Source of the DNA: Trichomonas vaginalis G3 | Lineage: Eukaryota; Parabasalia; Trichomonadida; Trichomonadidae | Assembly (NCBI RefSeq): GCF_026262505.1 | Contig: NC_067203.1 | Span: forward strand, 9,238,001-9,302,000 | Length of the DNA stretch: 64,000 bases | Direction: 5' to 3' | Shown here: positions 30,401 through 41,600 of the stretch, piece after piece | Layout: every line of letters starts with the position of its first letter | How positions within the stretch are numbered: position 1 is the first letter of the stretch | Program-made: the position numbers and the translations under genes | The notes under the pieces: model-generated | What the model was told of the DNA's origin: nothing | The model's input: only the letters and a program-made list of their open reading frames with translations | The model's database searches: none

Positions 30401-33334
30401 GCGATGGGTACAATGAAAGCGGACAACCTCCAATGGTGTGTATGCTTCTGGTTGGAGTTCTTATTAAAATGTTGCTTGGATTCTCCACTTTACAACGAAG
30501 TCCACGCGAAAGAACTCAAGAGAGCGGAGTTCAGAAGAAACAGAGCTCACATTATTGAAGAAATGTTTGAAATCGATCACAAGTATTGCGATCAAAACTT
30601 CAAACACACATTGGAAGTCCTCAAATCTGGCATTGTCAACTTGAATTATACAGATGGAATGGATGTCGATGCTGATTTGATCAAATTCTCTTCAAGTAGA
30701 GATCCAATTGAAGAAAACAAAGAACAGCAGAAGAAAGAAGAAGAAAAACCAAACGAAGGAGAAGAAAATCCTGTAGGTCCAGATGGAAATCCTGATCAAC
30801 CTCCAATGAGTGCAACGAAACAGTTTTACATGACAATATTAAAGTTCGTTTTGATGTGTCTTAAAACTGCATTTTTGTGGGTTATTGACAAACTGATTGT
30901 TTTAGTCAGTAACTTCACAGACATCAATTTAGAACCAGGTGTTCACACACAGTTCTTAGAAAGATTAAGAGACATGATGAATGAAATGGTTGAAACATTT
31001 GTTAACACTAATGTTTTGACAATTCCTCAAGCATATTCTGGTTTTGTTCAACAGATTCCGATGAGTTATTTATATCATTTCCAGATATTCCATAAATTAC
31101 AGATCAAAACAATTGATGAAAAGAACAGATTCCCATTGTTTTATCATTACGTGAAATTATGTTCAAGACAGTTTATTCCTGCATTGTTATTAGCAATGTG
31201 TTTCTATTATCCTATGGAAGAAAGATCAATTTTCGCATTGTTTATGTTCTTTTTGGCTTTGATTTGCGTTGCTTTCAACGTAGAAACATATATACCATTT
31301 GTAATAACATCAGGAATATACATGTTCATGAGATGTCTCTTAAGATCATATGCATTAGATCCTTTAGTTGAAACATTCATTGGAAGTTTAGAAGAAAATC
31401 ACAGGAAATTAAGAGTTTCTGTTTGTTTCGGTTTGGATTTGAATGTTGGTGAGAAAGCATATCTATTAATTGTATTTTGTTTGGCATGCGCAAGTCAGAC
31501 ATATGCTTTTACTCATCCATTCCAATCACGACGTCCAAATCAACACAAAGTTGTTGATCCTGAAGTTGCACAGCCGAAATTAACATTTGGAGAGAAATTG
31601 TTAAGAAGAATCAACATGAAATCATTTATTCAATACAGTTTCAACAAAGTTGTTTTGTTGATTGATGTCATTGCATTCTGTATTGCTTTGTTCTTCTATT
31701 TGAGTTGGACTGTTTCTTCAGATGCAATTTCTTTCTTCTCAGGATCAGCAACAATTACTTATGATTTCGTTTTCTTCTTAATGGGTAATTTCATCTTTGT
31801 TTTGCTTAACCAATGGGTTATTTTGTCAAAACACAAGTTGTGGTTGTTCACTTTCAACTTCTTATATGGTATCTTCACTTTCATCTACATGACTTATTTG
31901 ATACCTGTTTTCACAGATAATTCTTGTTTCGAGCATTCAACATTTTGGATTTTCTACTTCTTGAGAATTCTTTCTGAAATTATTTACTCGTGCAACATCA
32001 TGTTTGGTTTCGCTAGAATGCCTCCTTCACTTGGAAATCCAAATGCTTTGTTCACATACATCAAACTTCTAACAATTACAAAGACACCTTTCTTGTTCGA
32101 GTTCATACAATTAACGAAATGGCTCGCGTGTACAACATCATTGAATATGTTCGATTTCATGATTATCGGACAATTGAGATCAAAACTTTCGAAACAAGTC
32201 GCTTTGTTAAAGTTATTCCCAGCGAATTCGAAGAAGAAACGCCATACATTAGGTATTTTTTTTGTTATTGGTTTGTTCTGTTTGTTGTTTGTTCCTTTCG
32301 TTGTTATGATGTCTTCAAGTTCTACATCAATTCCAAACGGTGTAAAAGTTGCAACAGTTTCATTAGGTATTTATGGATTACCTGAACTGTTTACAGGCAC
32401 TGTTTTACCTGATGATACAACGTTGATGACTGATTCGATGCAGAAACACGTCATGACAATGAATGATAAGACTTTGGAGCCTTTCTTCGCAAACTCAAGA
32501 AAGGAATCACAGTATTTCACGTATCCAAGTATAACTATGACTAACTGGATCATTTCAGAGTCTTCAGCAAGATTCGCAATGAATACAATCAAGAACACAT
32601 CGAATCCAATATTTATTCCTTATGTTACATTTAAGTTTACTGTTCAAACACCAACAACAAAGAAGAATGTCGACCAAATAACAATAACAAAGAACGGTAA
32701 ACAACTTAAACCTGAAGTATTGGAAACATTGTACAAAGCTCTTGAATGTACAATGAATCTTGCAACTCCTGAGAATTTGTCATTTTATTTGGATGATTTA
32801 GTTCCTTTGTTCTTCATCATTCCTTTGGCAAAGGATGCAAGTGTTGTATCGAATTACTACTTCAATACAACATTCACATTCGAACAGTCTACAAATGGAA
32901 ACTTCTATTGGTCAATCTCTACAAAGAGAACTGCAAAACAACCTGTAGATGTCCAGGAAGGACCAATTGGTTCCGTTGTTTTCTCAAAGCCAACTTACGA
33001 CGCTGTCATCTCGACTTTGATGTCGAAGACAGGTGGTGGTTTCTACGGCTTGTACGTCTTCTTCACATTGAGCTGCGGTAAAATGGTGAGAAGCTTCATC
33101 AACTCTTTCTTCACTGATTTGTGGATTGATAAGATGGGTAAGCCAGAAATCTTCTTGAACGTAATTTTGGCAATCGAAGCACATAGAAAGGCTGGAGATT
33201 TGAAGTCAGAATATGCAACTGCTATGATGTTGTTGAATACAATTAGATCTGTACACAACTTGGTGAAGATTGGCGGAACTCTTCCTATTGATCAGGAAGA
33301 AGCAATTAAAGGAAGAGGTGCAACCTTCATCTAA
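27434..33334 (+). CDS. Piezo-type mechanosensitive cation channel
   Basis: 1,966 residues from the ATG at 27434, dominated by about 35 or more membrane segments in repeating four-helix groups, the Piezo blade plan. A charged cytosolic loop (KEQQKKEEEKPNEGEEN) lies near residue ~1,100. The signature C-terminal part is clear. The PFLFE segment near residue ~1,550 matches the conserved PF.E motif of the anchor. A Lys-rich turn (SKKKRH, ~1,597) precedes the outer helix. An extracellular cap domain follows, then the inner helix and the C-terminal domain, where YGLYVFFTLSCGKMVRSFI and the closing helices parallel the VGKF.R...E...ELY.KL pattern of animal Piezos. It should open a cation pore on membrane tension. 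It is shorter than mammalian Piezo1 (~2,520), mostly through fewer blade repeats. Confidence 0.93.
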   Translation: MEQPAEPHVVQKETLVSESTSSEEPKFTVGKLSCLTEVFLPCLWLYAACEGSYGNTLAHLVFILLYAIGVNSVHKMSTKFHRLPCSIILFSLIYSLAYFITETTIYYLPKNKRPTITKAMKCFDFFDNVDKIMFKTTFVILQMIIIFVDFIYLASRTTFGLAWYSQARIVIMRHVMILIRPLFLFTQSVLVASTNSIYLTFMPVIFALKIISFCLLSCNMPKFVSHIYWTLYVIGDIGFIAYKDQSFHGTATYAWVPRWAVVSAAGVNLLLIGAIIGCNRYTHSFPIRLLKNVKVPGWFLHIIPYIVIVTSGLFCILEDSWQSYGVLAFASFTSLFGVDFLQRSSRFVLTAMAGVYCGQTLYFYIKKQPGFHPKYNFIICVLQAISAVFVHCTSSKKVNLDNESPEPEHKWMNKIIQSVIVTIFLGNVILNAIFSSKFNFLTYDIPLAFILLLMIFKLFYRWAWTILNLITFASTSIYFIAPLLKKPLNIPWLFDGSVTTEPRNMLSKVWPFLILFLLTAIQRYYYRPPPKIVIKFSKTVGVFLALCLSCIYIDNSIFTVLYQLLIVANLFLYKWNYVLMVINTILTSLQIVVLAAFGYDEIKNKFTNSGFYFKFFGIQTKPDVIKDQMSPIIILIMYTFFGSIARKYDTTEDGKIPKWITLIIDNCWAIILKFSFYFFWSAIFLMVIVSKGVSIVGAVMLMVLGIVKVLGCRTKQIGVVLYAIFIIDVLFVTTVAIVNAPEKVTKVVNLIGPLCDTVLAKFANVLVCLCAFINMSHFDTKEIHPIITNIGDCLASILISGVEFTLVVMAIQENNILNIFGVVLVLIILLHPRMSLRGARIITIILNFVLGYVLALLIVKFNKHNTWYDYLLLTNIKMIEVFYIFLTMFAFSLFCEFGTLNVSVGRSFLTAYFPMILSVAATVISFYAHTYLTMVHTIMLCVNLLFSFYTNDFHLRSFTVVIWYAFAIILIKSLRPLRFIPQTNSVFDQAMGTMKADNLQWCVCFWLEFLLKCCLDSPLYNEVHAKELKRAEFRRNRAHIIEEMFEIDHKYCDQNFKHTLEVLKSGIVNLNYTDGMDVDADLIKFSSSRDPIEENKEQQKKEEEKPNEGEENPVGPDGNPDQPPMSATKQFYMTILKFVLMCLKTAFLWVIDKLIVLVSNFTDINLEPGVHTQFLERLRDMMNEMVETFVNTNVLTIPQAYSGFVQQIPMSYLYHFQIFHKLQIKTIDEKNRFPLFYHYVKLCSRQFIPALLLAMCFYYPMEERSIFALFMFFLALICVAFNVETYIPFVITSGIYMFMRCLLRSYALDPLVETFIGSLEENHRKLRVSVCFGLDLNVGEKAYLLIVFCLACASQTYAFTHPFQSRRPNQHKVVDPEVAQPKLTFGEKLLRRINMKSFIQYSFNKVVLLIDVIAFCIALFFYLSWTVSSDAISFFSGSATITYDFVFFLMGNFIFVLLNQWVILSKHKLWLFTFNFLYGIFTFIYMTYLIPVFTDNSCFEHSTFWIFYFLRILSEIIYSCNIMFGFARMPPSLGNPNALFTYIKLLTITKTPFLFEFIQLTKWLACTTSLNMFDFMIIGQLRSKLSKQVALLKLFPANSKKKRHTLGIFFVIGLFCLLFVPFVVMMSSSSTSIPNGVKVATVSLGIYGLPELFTGTVLPDDTTLMTDSMQKHVMTMNDKTLEPFFANSRKESQYFTYPSITMTNWIISESSARFAMNTIKNTSNPIFIPYVTFKFTVQTPTTKKNVDQITITKNGKQLKPEVLETLYKALECTMNLATPENLSFYLDDLVPLFFIIPLAKDASVVSNYYFNTTFTFEQSTNGNFYWSISTKRTAKQPVDVQEGPIGSVVFSKPTYDAVISTLMSKTGGGFYGLYVFFTLSCGKMVRSFINSFFTDLWIDKMGKPEIFLNVILAIEAHRKAGDLKSEYATAMMLLNTIRSVHNLVKIGGTLPIDQEEAIKGRGATFI

Positions 33335-33824
33335 GAATTTAATATATTATTTATACATTTTTTTTTTAAAATCATTGTTTTATTTTTAATTATTAATATT
33401 ATTTTTTTATCTTTACTATCTCCTAAATATTCATTTCAAAATAATCGTTTTTGAGATTTTTTTTGGACTCTATTGATAACGGATTGGTCTGAGATCTTAC
33501 GTTACTTATCCAAGAACCTCTCAATTTTTTTTGCAAGATTTCAGGATTTTCTAAATAAGTAACTCATAAAAAAATTATGATGTTCAAATCCGACTCTTTC
33601 TTTTACATTCTATAATCAATCAACAGAAAGGCGAATTGATTCAGATGAAATTAAGTGGACTCATGTGATTTCATTAGGCATCCCATCAAAAAATTTCCCA
33701 CTCTCACAGTCATTTTGTCTTGGTTTACGATATCGTTCCATCCAAGCGCATTATATATACAATTAATATCGATTGGTAAAATATTTCACAAGATGATATG
33801 AAAAAACAATCTGAATAAATATAT
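33335..33824. other. intergenic with a coding fossil
   Basis: Contains T-rich 3' sequence after Piezo and a 62-codon open plus-strand stretch at 33581-33766. That stretch has a protein-like composition (DEIKWTHVISLGIPSKNF), no start and no family I know. It is likely a host gene remnant; confidence is low. Confidence 0.35.
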
Positions 33825-36271
33825 TTACATTTCAATAAAAACATAAAAGAATGAATTAGGAACAGGTAATTTAAATGAATCATGTTTACAAGTAATAAGT
33901 TCACAGTCTTTGAGAACTGTTGGACTTAAGCTACTAGATTCAATTAGAGTCTGCCTAAATGAAATCGATTTATTCTGAACAATCATTCCACAGTGAAGGT
34001 TTGAGCATCCAATGAAAGCAGATTGTTCAATATTCTTCACGCATAAAGGAATATTGATATACTTGAGGGATGTACAATATGCAAATGCCGAATGCCCTAT
34101 GCTCGAAATGGAATTGTCTGGAATTAAAATACTCTGAAGATTCCTACAGCCATAAAATGCATATGGTGAAATGGTTTGCACATTCTGCAAGAAGCTGAAG
34201 AAATTGATGGGTGAGGCAGGAGGAAAACAAATCAATGAAGTTCGATTTTTGTTGAAGAGACCTCCATTATCTACAACAAAGTATGCACTATCTATGCACT
34301 CTATTTTTTTGAGAGAACTACATCCTTCAAAGATGAAATTTCCTAAATTCATTAATGCACATCCTGCTGGAATTGTAAAGACGATCAACAATGAGCAATC
34401 GCGAAATACACTGTCAGAAAGATTTACTGTTGATAATGGAACAGTGAATGATGAAATAAGAGTCGAATCGAAGGCATTTGAACCTATCGATAAGATAGAA
34501 TTCGGAATCTTCTGGATTTCGCGTAGTTTATGCATATTAGAAAAGCAGTATTGATTTAATTCTGTCATCGAACTTGAATCCGGAAACACAATCGTCTCTA
34601 TTGATTGTTTGAAAACGCATAGATTCCAATATAAATAAGAGTGGATGGTAGATTCAAAATTGTTAATTTTATGCAATCAGCAAAGCAATACATTTCAATT
34701 CGAGTAATTCTTGCAGACAGAGTCAATGTAGATAAACTGGAGCATCCTCGAAATGAATTTATTTTAATAGAAGCATTCTGATCGCATTCATTGAAAATAA
34801 CACTCGAAAGAGATGTACAATAACTAAATGCATTATCTGATATAGATATTAGATTTTTGCCGAAGAAAACAGTTGTAATGGAACTGCACCCTGAAAATGC
34901 ACCATCGAGAAAATTTGAAGTTGATATTGGAATGTCAATTGAAGAAAGCAAAAGACAATTTGCAAATGCATTTTTGCCTATCTCATTAAGATTTGAGTTA
35001 GATTTGAAAACAATTTTTCTTAGAATAGGATTATCTTTGAACGCATTCTCATTAATGATTTGGACTTGTTCTGGAATGGTATAAGAATCACTTTTGTTTA
35101 AACACATGATGAGTTTTGTTTTGTCTAAATTAAACATTATTCGCTGATCATCTATAGTAAGTTGTGCTCCTGAATCAAATGTGAAATTTACAGTGAGTGG
35201 AAATGCAGATCCACCCATATCAGTGATTGTTGATGGCAATATAACATTCTTCAAATTAGGACAGTCAAAAAATGCATTTCCACCTACTTTTTTATATCCA
35301 TATGGAATTGTTATTGATGAAATATTTGTACCGTAAAAACAATACTCGGAAATATAGTTAACTCCATTTCCAAAAATGATTTCGTTCAGCAACTTGCAAT
35401 ATGCAAAAACACCATCAGCCATATATGTAACTGAATTCGGAATTGTTATTGATCTTAAATTAGTTCGTGAAAATGAATATCCCCAAAGATTTTTTATTTT
35501 TGGAGGAAATTCCACCGTTTCAATTGAAGAATAAAGGAAACAACAATATTCAACGCTAATTACGGATTCTGGAATGACAATTGATTTACTTTTATTCGCA
35601 GGAAAATAAACAATGGACGTCATATCATAATTATATAACACATCATCTTGAGAACAAAATTTTGAGTTCATTGGATCACATCTAATATCCTGCATTGTAA
35701 TAGTGGCTTGGAAGACAGTAGCAGTTATGGATGTAAGAGTTCTTGGTATATATATTGAACTGATCTTGGTATTTGCGAAACAATAACCCCCAATTTTTTG
35801 CAAAACCGATTCCATTGGAATTATAACATTTTCTAAATTTACTGCATTTGCAAAACATGAACTTCCTAGTTCAATAACTGTTTTTGGTATTGAAATTGTT
35901 TTTATTCGTGTATTGGAAAAAGCAGAAGGCCCTAAATTTTTCAAATTATTAGGTAATATAATATTTGTCAGTGAAATGCAATTTAGAAATGAATATTTTC
36001 CAATAGATATTAATTTTTCGCAATTTGTGAAATCAATAGATGTGAGTTTAGAACATTTGAAAAATGCACAATCATCAATAGTTGATAGCTGCGATCCTGC
36101 TGGAATTGTGAAAGTTTAAAGCGTGCTTTGACTTCCATTAAGTGCAGATGAAGGACATTTATCACCATCTGAAATTCCATAAATTCGTTCACAGTTAACT
36201 TTTAGTTCAATGTTAACACTTCCAGAAGTTGAGAAGAGTAGCCGATCGCCATCATTATATGTTTCTATTTC
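33825..36271 (-). pseudogene. BspA-like leucine-rich-repeat protein gene, decayed
   Basis: About 20 LRR_5/BspA-type repeats of the form 'I.IP.sV..IG..aF.nC.sL..I.fp' (for example VSIGKYSF-like, SVTYMADGVFAYCKLLNEI, SSITTVFFGKNLISISDNAF). Trichomonads have hundreds of such surface adhesin-like genes. This one is broken. The 5' part, from ~36271, has an in-frame TAA at 36116-36118. The central frame (35944 to 34598) shifts once near 34600 into the frame that ends at 33825. There is no start codon in frame, no signal peptide and no C-terminal membrane anchor. Only two lesions over 2.4 kb suggest fairly recent decay, unless one is a sequencing error. Confidence 0.82.
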
Positions 36272-36598
36272 TTACGAAGATCGAGTATTTGTCGTCGATT
36301 TAATTTTAAGGTTAGGGATAGCTTCGATTTTAAGGTTAGAGTTATCTTGAAAACACCCAGGATTCCAATATATTATTCTCAAATCTAACTTACACAGCTG
36401 TCATCTCGACTTTGATGTTGAAGTTTTTGTACAAACTCCAATGCAAATCAGATTTTTTTTGTTTTTGATATCCATAGCTTTAAGATGTTGAATTTTTTCT
36501 AATTTTTTAAGTGCTATTCTCAAATTACAGTAGATATATATTTCAGCAATATATAAAAATGTTTATCATTTCAATGAAAATGTTTTGGAAGATTTGAT
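36272..36598. other. intergenic; short Piezo-like match
   Basis: Short near-repeats of TTTTAAGGTTAG around 36300-36345. A ~38-bp stretch at about 36388-36425 (AACTTACACAGCTGTCATCT...) closely resembles the Piezo coding sequence at ~32991-33028. No gene. Confidence 0.4.
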
Positions 36599-37756
36599 TC
36601 ACCTCTTCCGGGTAAATTTAAGAGAATGAAGAGAATAATTAATCATCAGATGGGAAAAATGATAGTTCTTGATCACTGGAACTGTTGATATAAAAGATGT
36701 TTGATCACCTGCTTGCTCTCGATAACCAAAGGTGTTGGTATCAAAGGATGTTTGATCACCTGCTTGCTCTCGATAACCAAAGGTGTTGGTATCAAAGGAT
36801 GTTTGATCACCTGCTTGCTCTTGATAACCAAAGGTGTTGGTATCAAAAGATGTTTGATCACCTGCTTGCTCTCGATAACCAAAGGTGTTGGTATCAAAGG
36901 ATGTTTGATCACCTGCTTGCTCTTGATAACCAAAGGTGTTGGTATCAAAGGATGTTTGATCACCTGCTTGCCCTTGCTCACTAGCATAATTATGTTCATT
37001 TGTTTTGATCTCAGGTTGTACTTCTATACATTCAACTCTTTGAATATTTCTGCGATTTTTAGTATCAATTCCATGAGCTGGTCCAGCTTTGATGGAATTA
37101 TCAATGGGATCTTGATAGAAATCGCCAATAGCTCCTTCACAGTTAAATTGCATTTTAAATCTATTCCATGCAGCTGCTGATGTCAGATAGTAGTGATAGT
37201 GAGTTTCCTGGTTAATGGTTATAGCATATGTGCTGCATCGATTGAAATAGATGACGAAAGTTAACTTTTGTCCATTATAATCCAATGTGGCATAAACATT
37301 TTTACGACCAAAATCGCAAAATTGTCCAAGGAAGCTGAGATTACCATAAATTTCACTATTCATGAATTCTTGAGGAATTTCATTACCATTAACATTGGTT
37401 TTTATCGGGTATGACTCGAGTCCATTTATTATTTGTTCAAAGGTCTCCAGCTTGCTTGCAGCATATTCTAAAAACGATCTCTTGTATCTGACATGAGTAG
37501 AGTTGAGAGAGATTCCGCTAAACAGGTGAGAAATAATCCCGATGTGAATGATGGGTATCAAATTCTTATGTTTAATTCTCTTATTGGCAATTAATTTCTC
37601 TACTTTATCAACTTTTTCTGGTGTTACTCCCACAAGATTCTTAACAGAATGAAAGATTCGATTTACTTCAGCTTCCTGTCTTTGCTTGTTAGGTTTCTCC
37701 GTATAGCCACGGTCTTTTAGGAGACTCCTTTTGTACTCGATGCTATCCTTCTGCAT
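36599..37756 (-). CDS. unknown protein with C-terminal 17-residue tandem repeats
   Basis: 385 residues from the ATG at 37756; soluble, with no signal or membrane segment. Residues ~1-75 are basic and helical. The middle (~120-235) has alternating hydrophobic/aromatic segments (YGNLSFLGQFCDFGRKNVYATL, cut here at the domain centre) that suggest a beta-rich fold. The C-terminus contains about six copies of QAGDQTSFDTNTFGYRE, with R/Q as the only frequent difference, followed by a short unrelated tail. I do not recognise the family. The repeats are encoded by a nearly identical 51-bp minisatellite, so copy number probably varies between strains. Confidence 0.6.
   Translation of the reverse strand: MQKDSIEYKRSLLKDRGYTEKPNKQRQEAEVNRIFHSVKNLVGVTPEKVDKVEKLIANKRIKHKNLIPIIHIGIISHLFSGISLNSTHVRYKRSFLEYAASKLETFEQIINGLESYPIKTNVNGNEIPQEFMNSEIYGNLSFLGQFCDFGRKNVYATLDYNGQKLTFVIYFNRCSTYAITINQETHYHYYLTSAAAWNRFKMQFNCEGAIGDFYQDPIDNSIKAGPAHGIDTKNRRNIQRVECIEVQPEIKTNEHNYASEQGQAGDQTSFDTNTFGYQEQAGDQTSFDTNTFGYREQAGDQTSFDTNTFGYQEQAGDQTSFDTNTFGYREQAGDQTSFDTNTFGYREQAGDQTSFISTVPVIKNYHFSHLMINYSLHSLKFTRKR
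36696..36974 (-). repeat. 51-bp in-frame coding minisatellite
   Basis: Units begin at 36701, 36752, 36803, 36854, 36905 and 36956 (TTGATCACCTGCTTGC...), period exactly 51 bp. Copies differ mainly by a C/T change and an A/G change. The period keeps the frame of the host gene. Confidence 0.92.
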
Positions 37757-38670
37757 CTACAATAATAATAAAAGCGGTTTGATTCAAAATTTTGAAAACA
37801 TAAATTCTAGGAAACTTTTTATTTCAAATTTTGAGAAGGAATCTTTTGTTAAGTTTACACAAAAATTTTGAGTTTATTTTAAATAAGAAATTAATTTATA
37901 ATAATTTTACATCAAAACAAACCGATAACTGTTATAAACATGACTAAGCTGCATTATATATTTCTTTGTTGATTTTTATTATGTGCAAAAATAAACAAAT
38001 AAAAGCTTTTTTATACATATATAACAAGCCTGCTATTGAAATTATGTATAACGATTCACGACGATAAATTTAATTTGAATAGTAATCTGACAATGAGATA
38101 TGCAGACTCAAAAGTCGAGAAATAATGATAATTATCATTGAAATCATATTAATTACTGTATAAAAAAAAGAATATAATATTATTTTAAAAAATGAATATT
38201 ATTCGAAATAATGAATAAATAATAATTATTTGAAAAATATTTTGTTTGGATGATCATTCGAACTATCTATAAAATGTGCATATTTACCCTATCATTTTCC
38301 TTGGCTCTTTTCAATTTTTATGACAATCCGAAAAAATTCATCAATATAACAAAGAATAATTTCAAAAAAGTTGAAAAAGTTGAAAAACATCATATGTGTA
38401 TTCGAAAATAACTGTCTCCAGACACACTTGAAATTTCTCATTATTGTTATTAAAGGAAAATCTCTTTTCATGAATTCTTCCCATCGTGAAATCTTTTTTA
38501 GTTTTGGTATATATAGATGAAGAGAGGGAAAGAAACGAAATAATAATAAAAAAAGTTTTAATTTTTTTTTGTTTAATTGGAGTATATATGTTAAAAAATA
38601 ACTTCTATTAGTTTACTAACAAAATATTTATACAAATAAGCTTAAATTACAAAACAAAAAAATATAATAA
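37757..38670. other. intergenic, no gene seen
   Basis: About 0.9 kb of AT-rich DNA with a short GTTGAAAAA triplication near 38370 and a purine-rich patch near 38518. Nothing else supported. Confidence 0.45.
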
Positions 38671-41600
38671 TTATTGATTCGACCATTTTTCAACGTTTTC
38701 CTTTACCTGCTTGAGCATATCTTCCAAATCAGGTAATAGCATGGCCAGTGTCTCGAAAGTCGGTACCAAAACATCGTTCATGAATGGAATTTCGGAATCT
38801 CCCCAGTGAATATTTTTTCTTTCATTTCCTTCTTTGTCGTAAACGATGTCTTTGACTTTGGAGAGGTCTCCTTCGGCAAAGAATTCATCGGGGAGTCCCT
38901 TCTTATCAGCTTTATCTCCATTCCTGTTTGCAGAACCGAGATCAGCGCTTTTAATCAAGATTTCGGTTGTTTTCATCCTTGTTTCTTTGTCTTCAAACGA
39001 AAAATTGTCGCTGTCGGCCAATTTTTTCGCTTCCTCAATGAGATCGAAGTGCTTGGACATATCGGTTGCCAGAATAAAACGAGATGCTTCAGATAACAAC
39101 TCGTTTTTCGCATCTTTTTCAGTTAAAAATTCGAATTTTTCAACTGATTGTCGTAAAAAGTCGACACTTCTCATTTCCATTGGGGAAAACTTCAAAAGAC
39201 ATTCATAAGGAGTGCCTAGCTTGAGGTTTACGAAGCCATCGTGAAGAGAATCATGCGAAATTGCGGCAATGTATAGAGAAAGTCTTTCAATAGGCAGAAG
39301 AACTTGGCCATATGATGATTTGCACATTTGTATGCATTGTGTTAGCACATCTATCGAGTGGTGGTAATCGTGGAACGTTGCGTTACAATTTTGTAAAATT
39401 TCACGAACGAACTCAATAAATAAGCCAATATTTATGTTCAATGCCTTCGAAAGTCCATCTTTTTCTATGAACTCTGCTACTGCAATGGCTAATTCTCGTT
39501 GATTAAATTGAGATGAGTCAAAATCTTCGCTTAAAAAGTCGATTCCTGTCTTTAAACTATCAGGAACACTGTTTCCTTCGATGTTTTCAAGGCCTTCGTT
39601 GTTCATTTCGTTAACTAATTTTTCAGCTCCAGCAATTTGGGAAACACGAGCTGCTGCATTAGCTGCTTTAGATATAGCATTGACAATCGAGTCAGGACCG
39701 TAAACACAGTATTGAAAAACTCCAATTGTATTTCCTGATTCTGAAATTATTGGAGAACAAATGAAATAAGAGCCATAGAAGTCAGCATAAGGAGTCATAG
39801 CTCTATTCTGAGTATTAATATTTGGAATTTGATGTTGATTGAAAACCGGATTTCCTCTTTCATCAACTTCTGGCGTTGGAGGAACTGAATTTGGCATCTC
39901 CTTCTTCTCGCATTTGTTGTTACTCTCAGCATTTGGTTTTTCAACCTGATTATCTGTTTGATTTTCATTTGCTTTAATTTCTTCTGATTTCGGTTCGTTT
40001 AGAGGATCATTATTGGTTGGTTCTTTATTTTCTTTATTATTTGTGTCTTCTGTATTATTTTCATTTTGATTTGAAGATTCTTGGGAATTCTGTTCGGTGT
40101 CTGCATTATTATCATTATTTTGAACATTGTTAATTTGTTCTGCTGGCTTTGGATCTTCATCATTTACAGGAGATGAAGGTTTTTCAGCGGCATCAGGAAT
40201 TCGGAAGATTTTTGGAGAATTCTCTTTGTAAGAAAGAATTGCGTAGTCACTACTTTCGTCAATTGGGTTTCCTGCGCCAGCAATTTTATCAATTCCGCCT
40301 TTTCCGTTAGAAAGGAAGACAGAAGCACTCAGAACACCTTTTATTTCACTAAAGCAGTCAAAAGCAAGATCAACAGCTTCTTGTTGGGAAGTAATTTTTT
40401 CTGATTTTGCTTTAAGTATCATATTAGGGCAAAAAGAGGCAACTCTCAAAGCCAGAGCATTCTGTATTGCAATACCACAGAAAACAGCAAAAGCCGAAAG
40501 TTTTCTGACGACCAAATCTGCAATTTCTCCAAATTCTTCCTTACTTGACACTGAAACAGCTCCAAGAGTCTCATTTGCAGCAGAAAATATTGGAACAAGG
40601 ATAACCTCGCTTACATCTCTATTTCCTTTTGAATCTACTGCTGGATTAAACAAGGGATCACTTGTATCATAAAATTGGACCTTCTGTTCGCTAATGCAAA
40701 GTCCCATTAATGAATCATTCATGCCAGTAATGTTCAATGACAGCTCATCCCCTCCGTATCCGCTAACTAATGTTTTTCCAAATTTTATGCAAACGCTGAC
40801 GACCTTTTCGAAGTTGTTCGACAGCCAGTTCTCAATGAAAACAGCCACTTTATCTATTTCTGAGAGCTTCAAAACCTCTTTTGCAAAAGATATTAAATCA
40901 AAAATTGGTTTTGAAGTGTCCTGAGTGGTTCTTTTAGGTAACGGATGCAGTTTGAAGGAATATGCAATGGAAAGAACCGCAAAAGGAGAAATTCTTTCCA
41001 TTGTTTGCCTCTGATCGTTTGAAAAATATCCTTCGCTGCTTTTTCCTCTTAAAGCAATGGCGTAAACTATTTCATCGAGTTTCTCTATGTGTATCATGAT
41101 TGGTTCCGCTGCATTTCCGTCAACAGATGAATGATAATTCGAATGAAATTTTACATTTCTTTCTGTAATCGAAACTTTCGTCATTAAAGCGAATCCGACC
41201 ACTCCAACTTTGTTCTTCCTAACTGCCATGAAATTATCCTCTTTGTAATCGTATCTGAAAAAAGAATTTTCTTTTTCTCTGTAGCACCAAAAATCGACGT
41301 CTTTGGCTTCAAAGACTGTTTTGTAGACTGATGATAAGCTGTTTATGACGTCTTTTGTCTTTCTAACGATAGATAAATTATTTGCTGTGTCAATTTGAGT
41401 GGAAGAGACAGCTACGCTGGTTCCATATAGCGCAAACTTCTTCATAAAGAATGTAGCATCCTTTATATCGTCGTCAGTAAACGTAGGCTCGCCTTTATTT
41501 CTTGATATTTGAATTACTGCAATTGTATCGCCATTTTTCAAATACAATGGGAAAACTAACTGTGGAGAACGTGATTCAACTTGTAATTTTTGTCTGGCTA

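Noticed and set aside
36696-36974. CRISPR-like array
   Set aside because: Units are contiguous with no spacers and keep a coding frame; the sequence is eukaryotic.
36673-37180. Repetitive ORFs of 95-159 codons overlapping the 51-bp array in other frames
   Set aside because: Shadow frames kept open by the minisatellite period; only the minus-strand 385-codon frame extends with complex sequence beyond the repeat.
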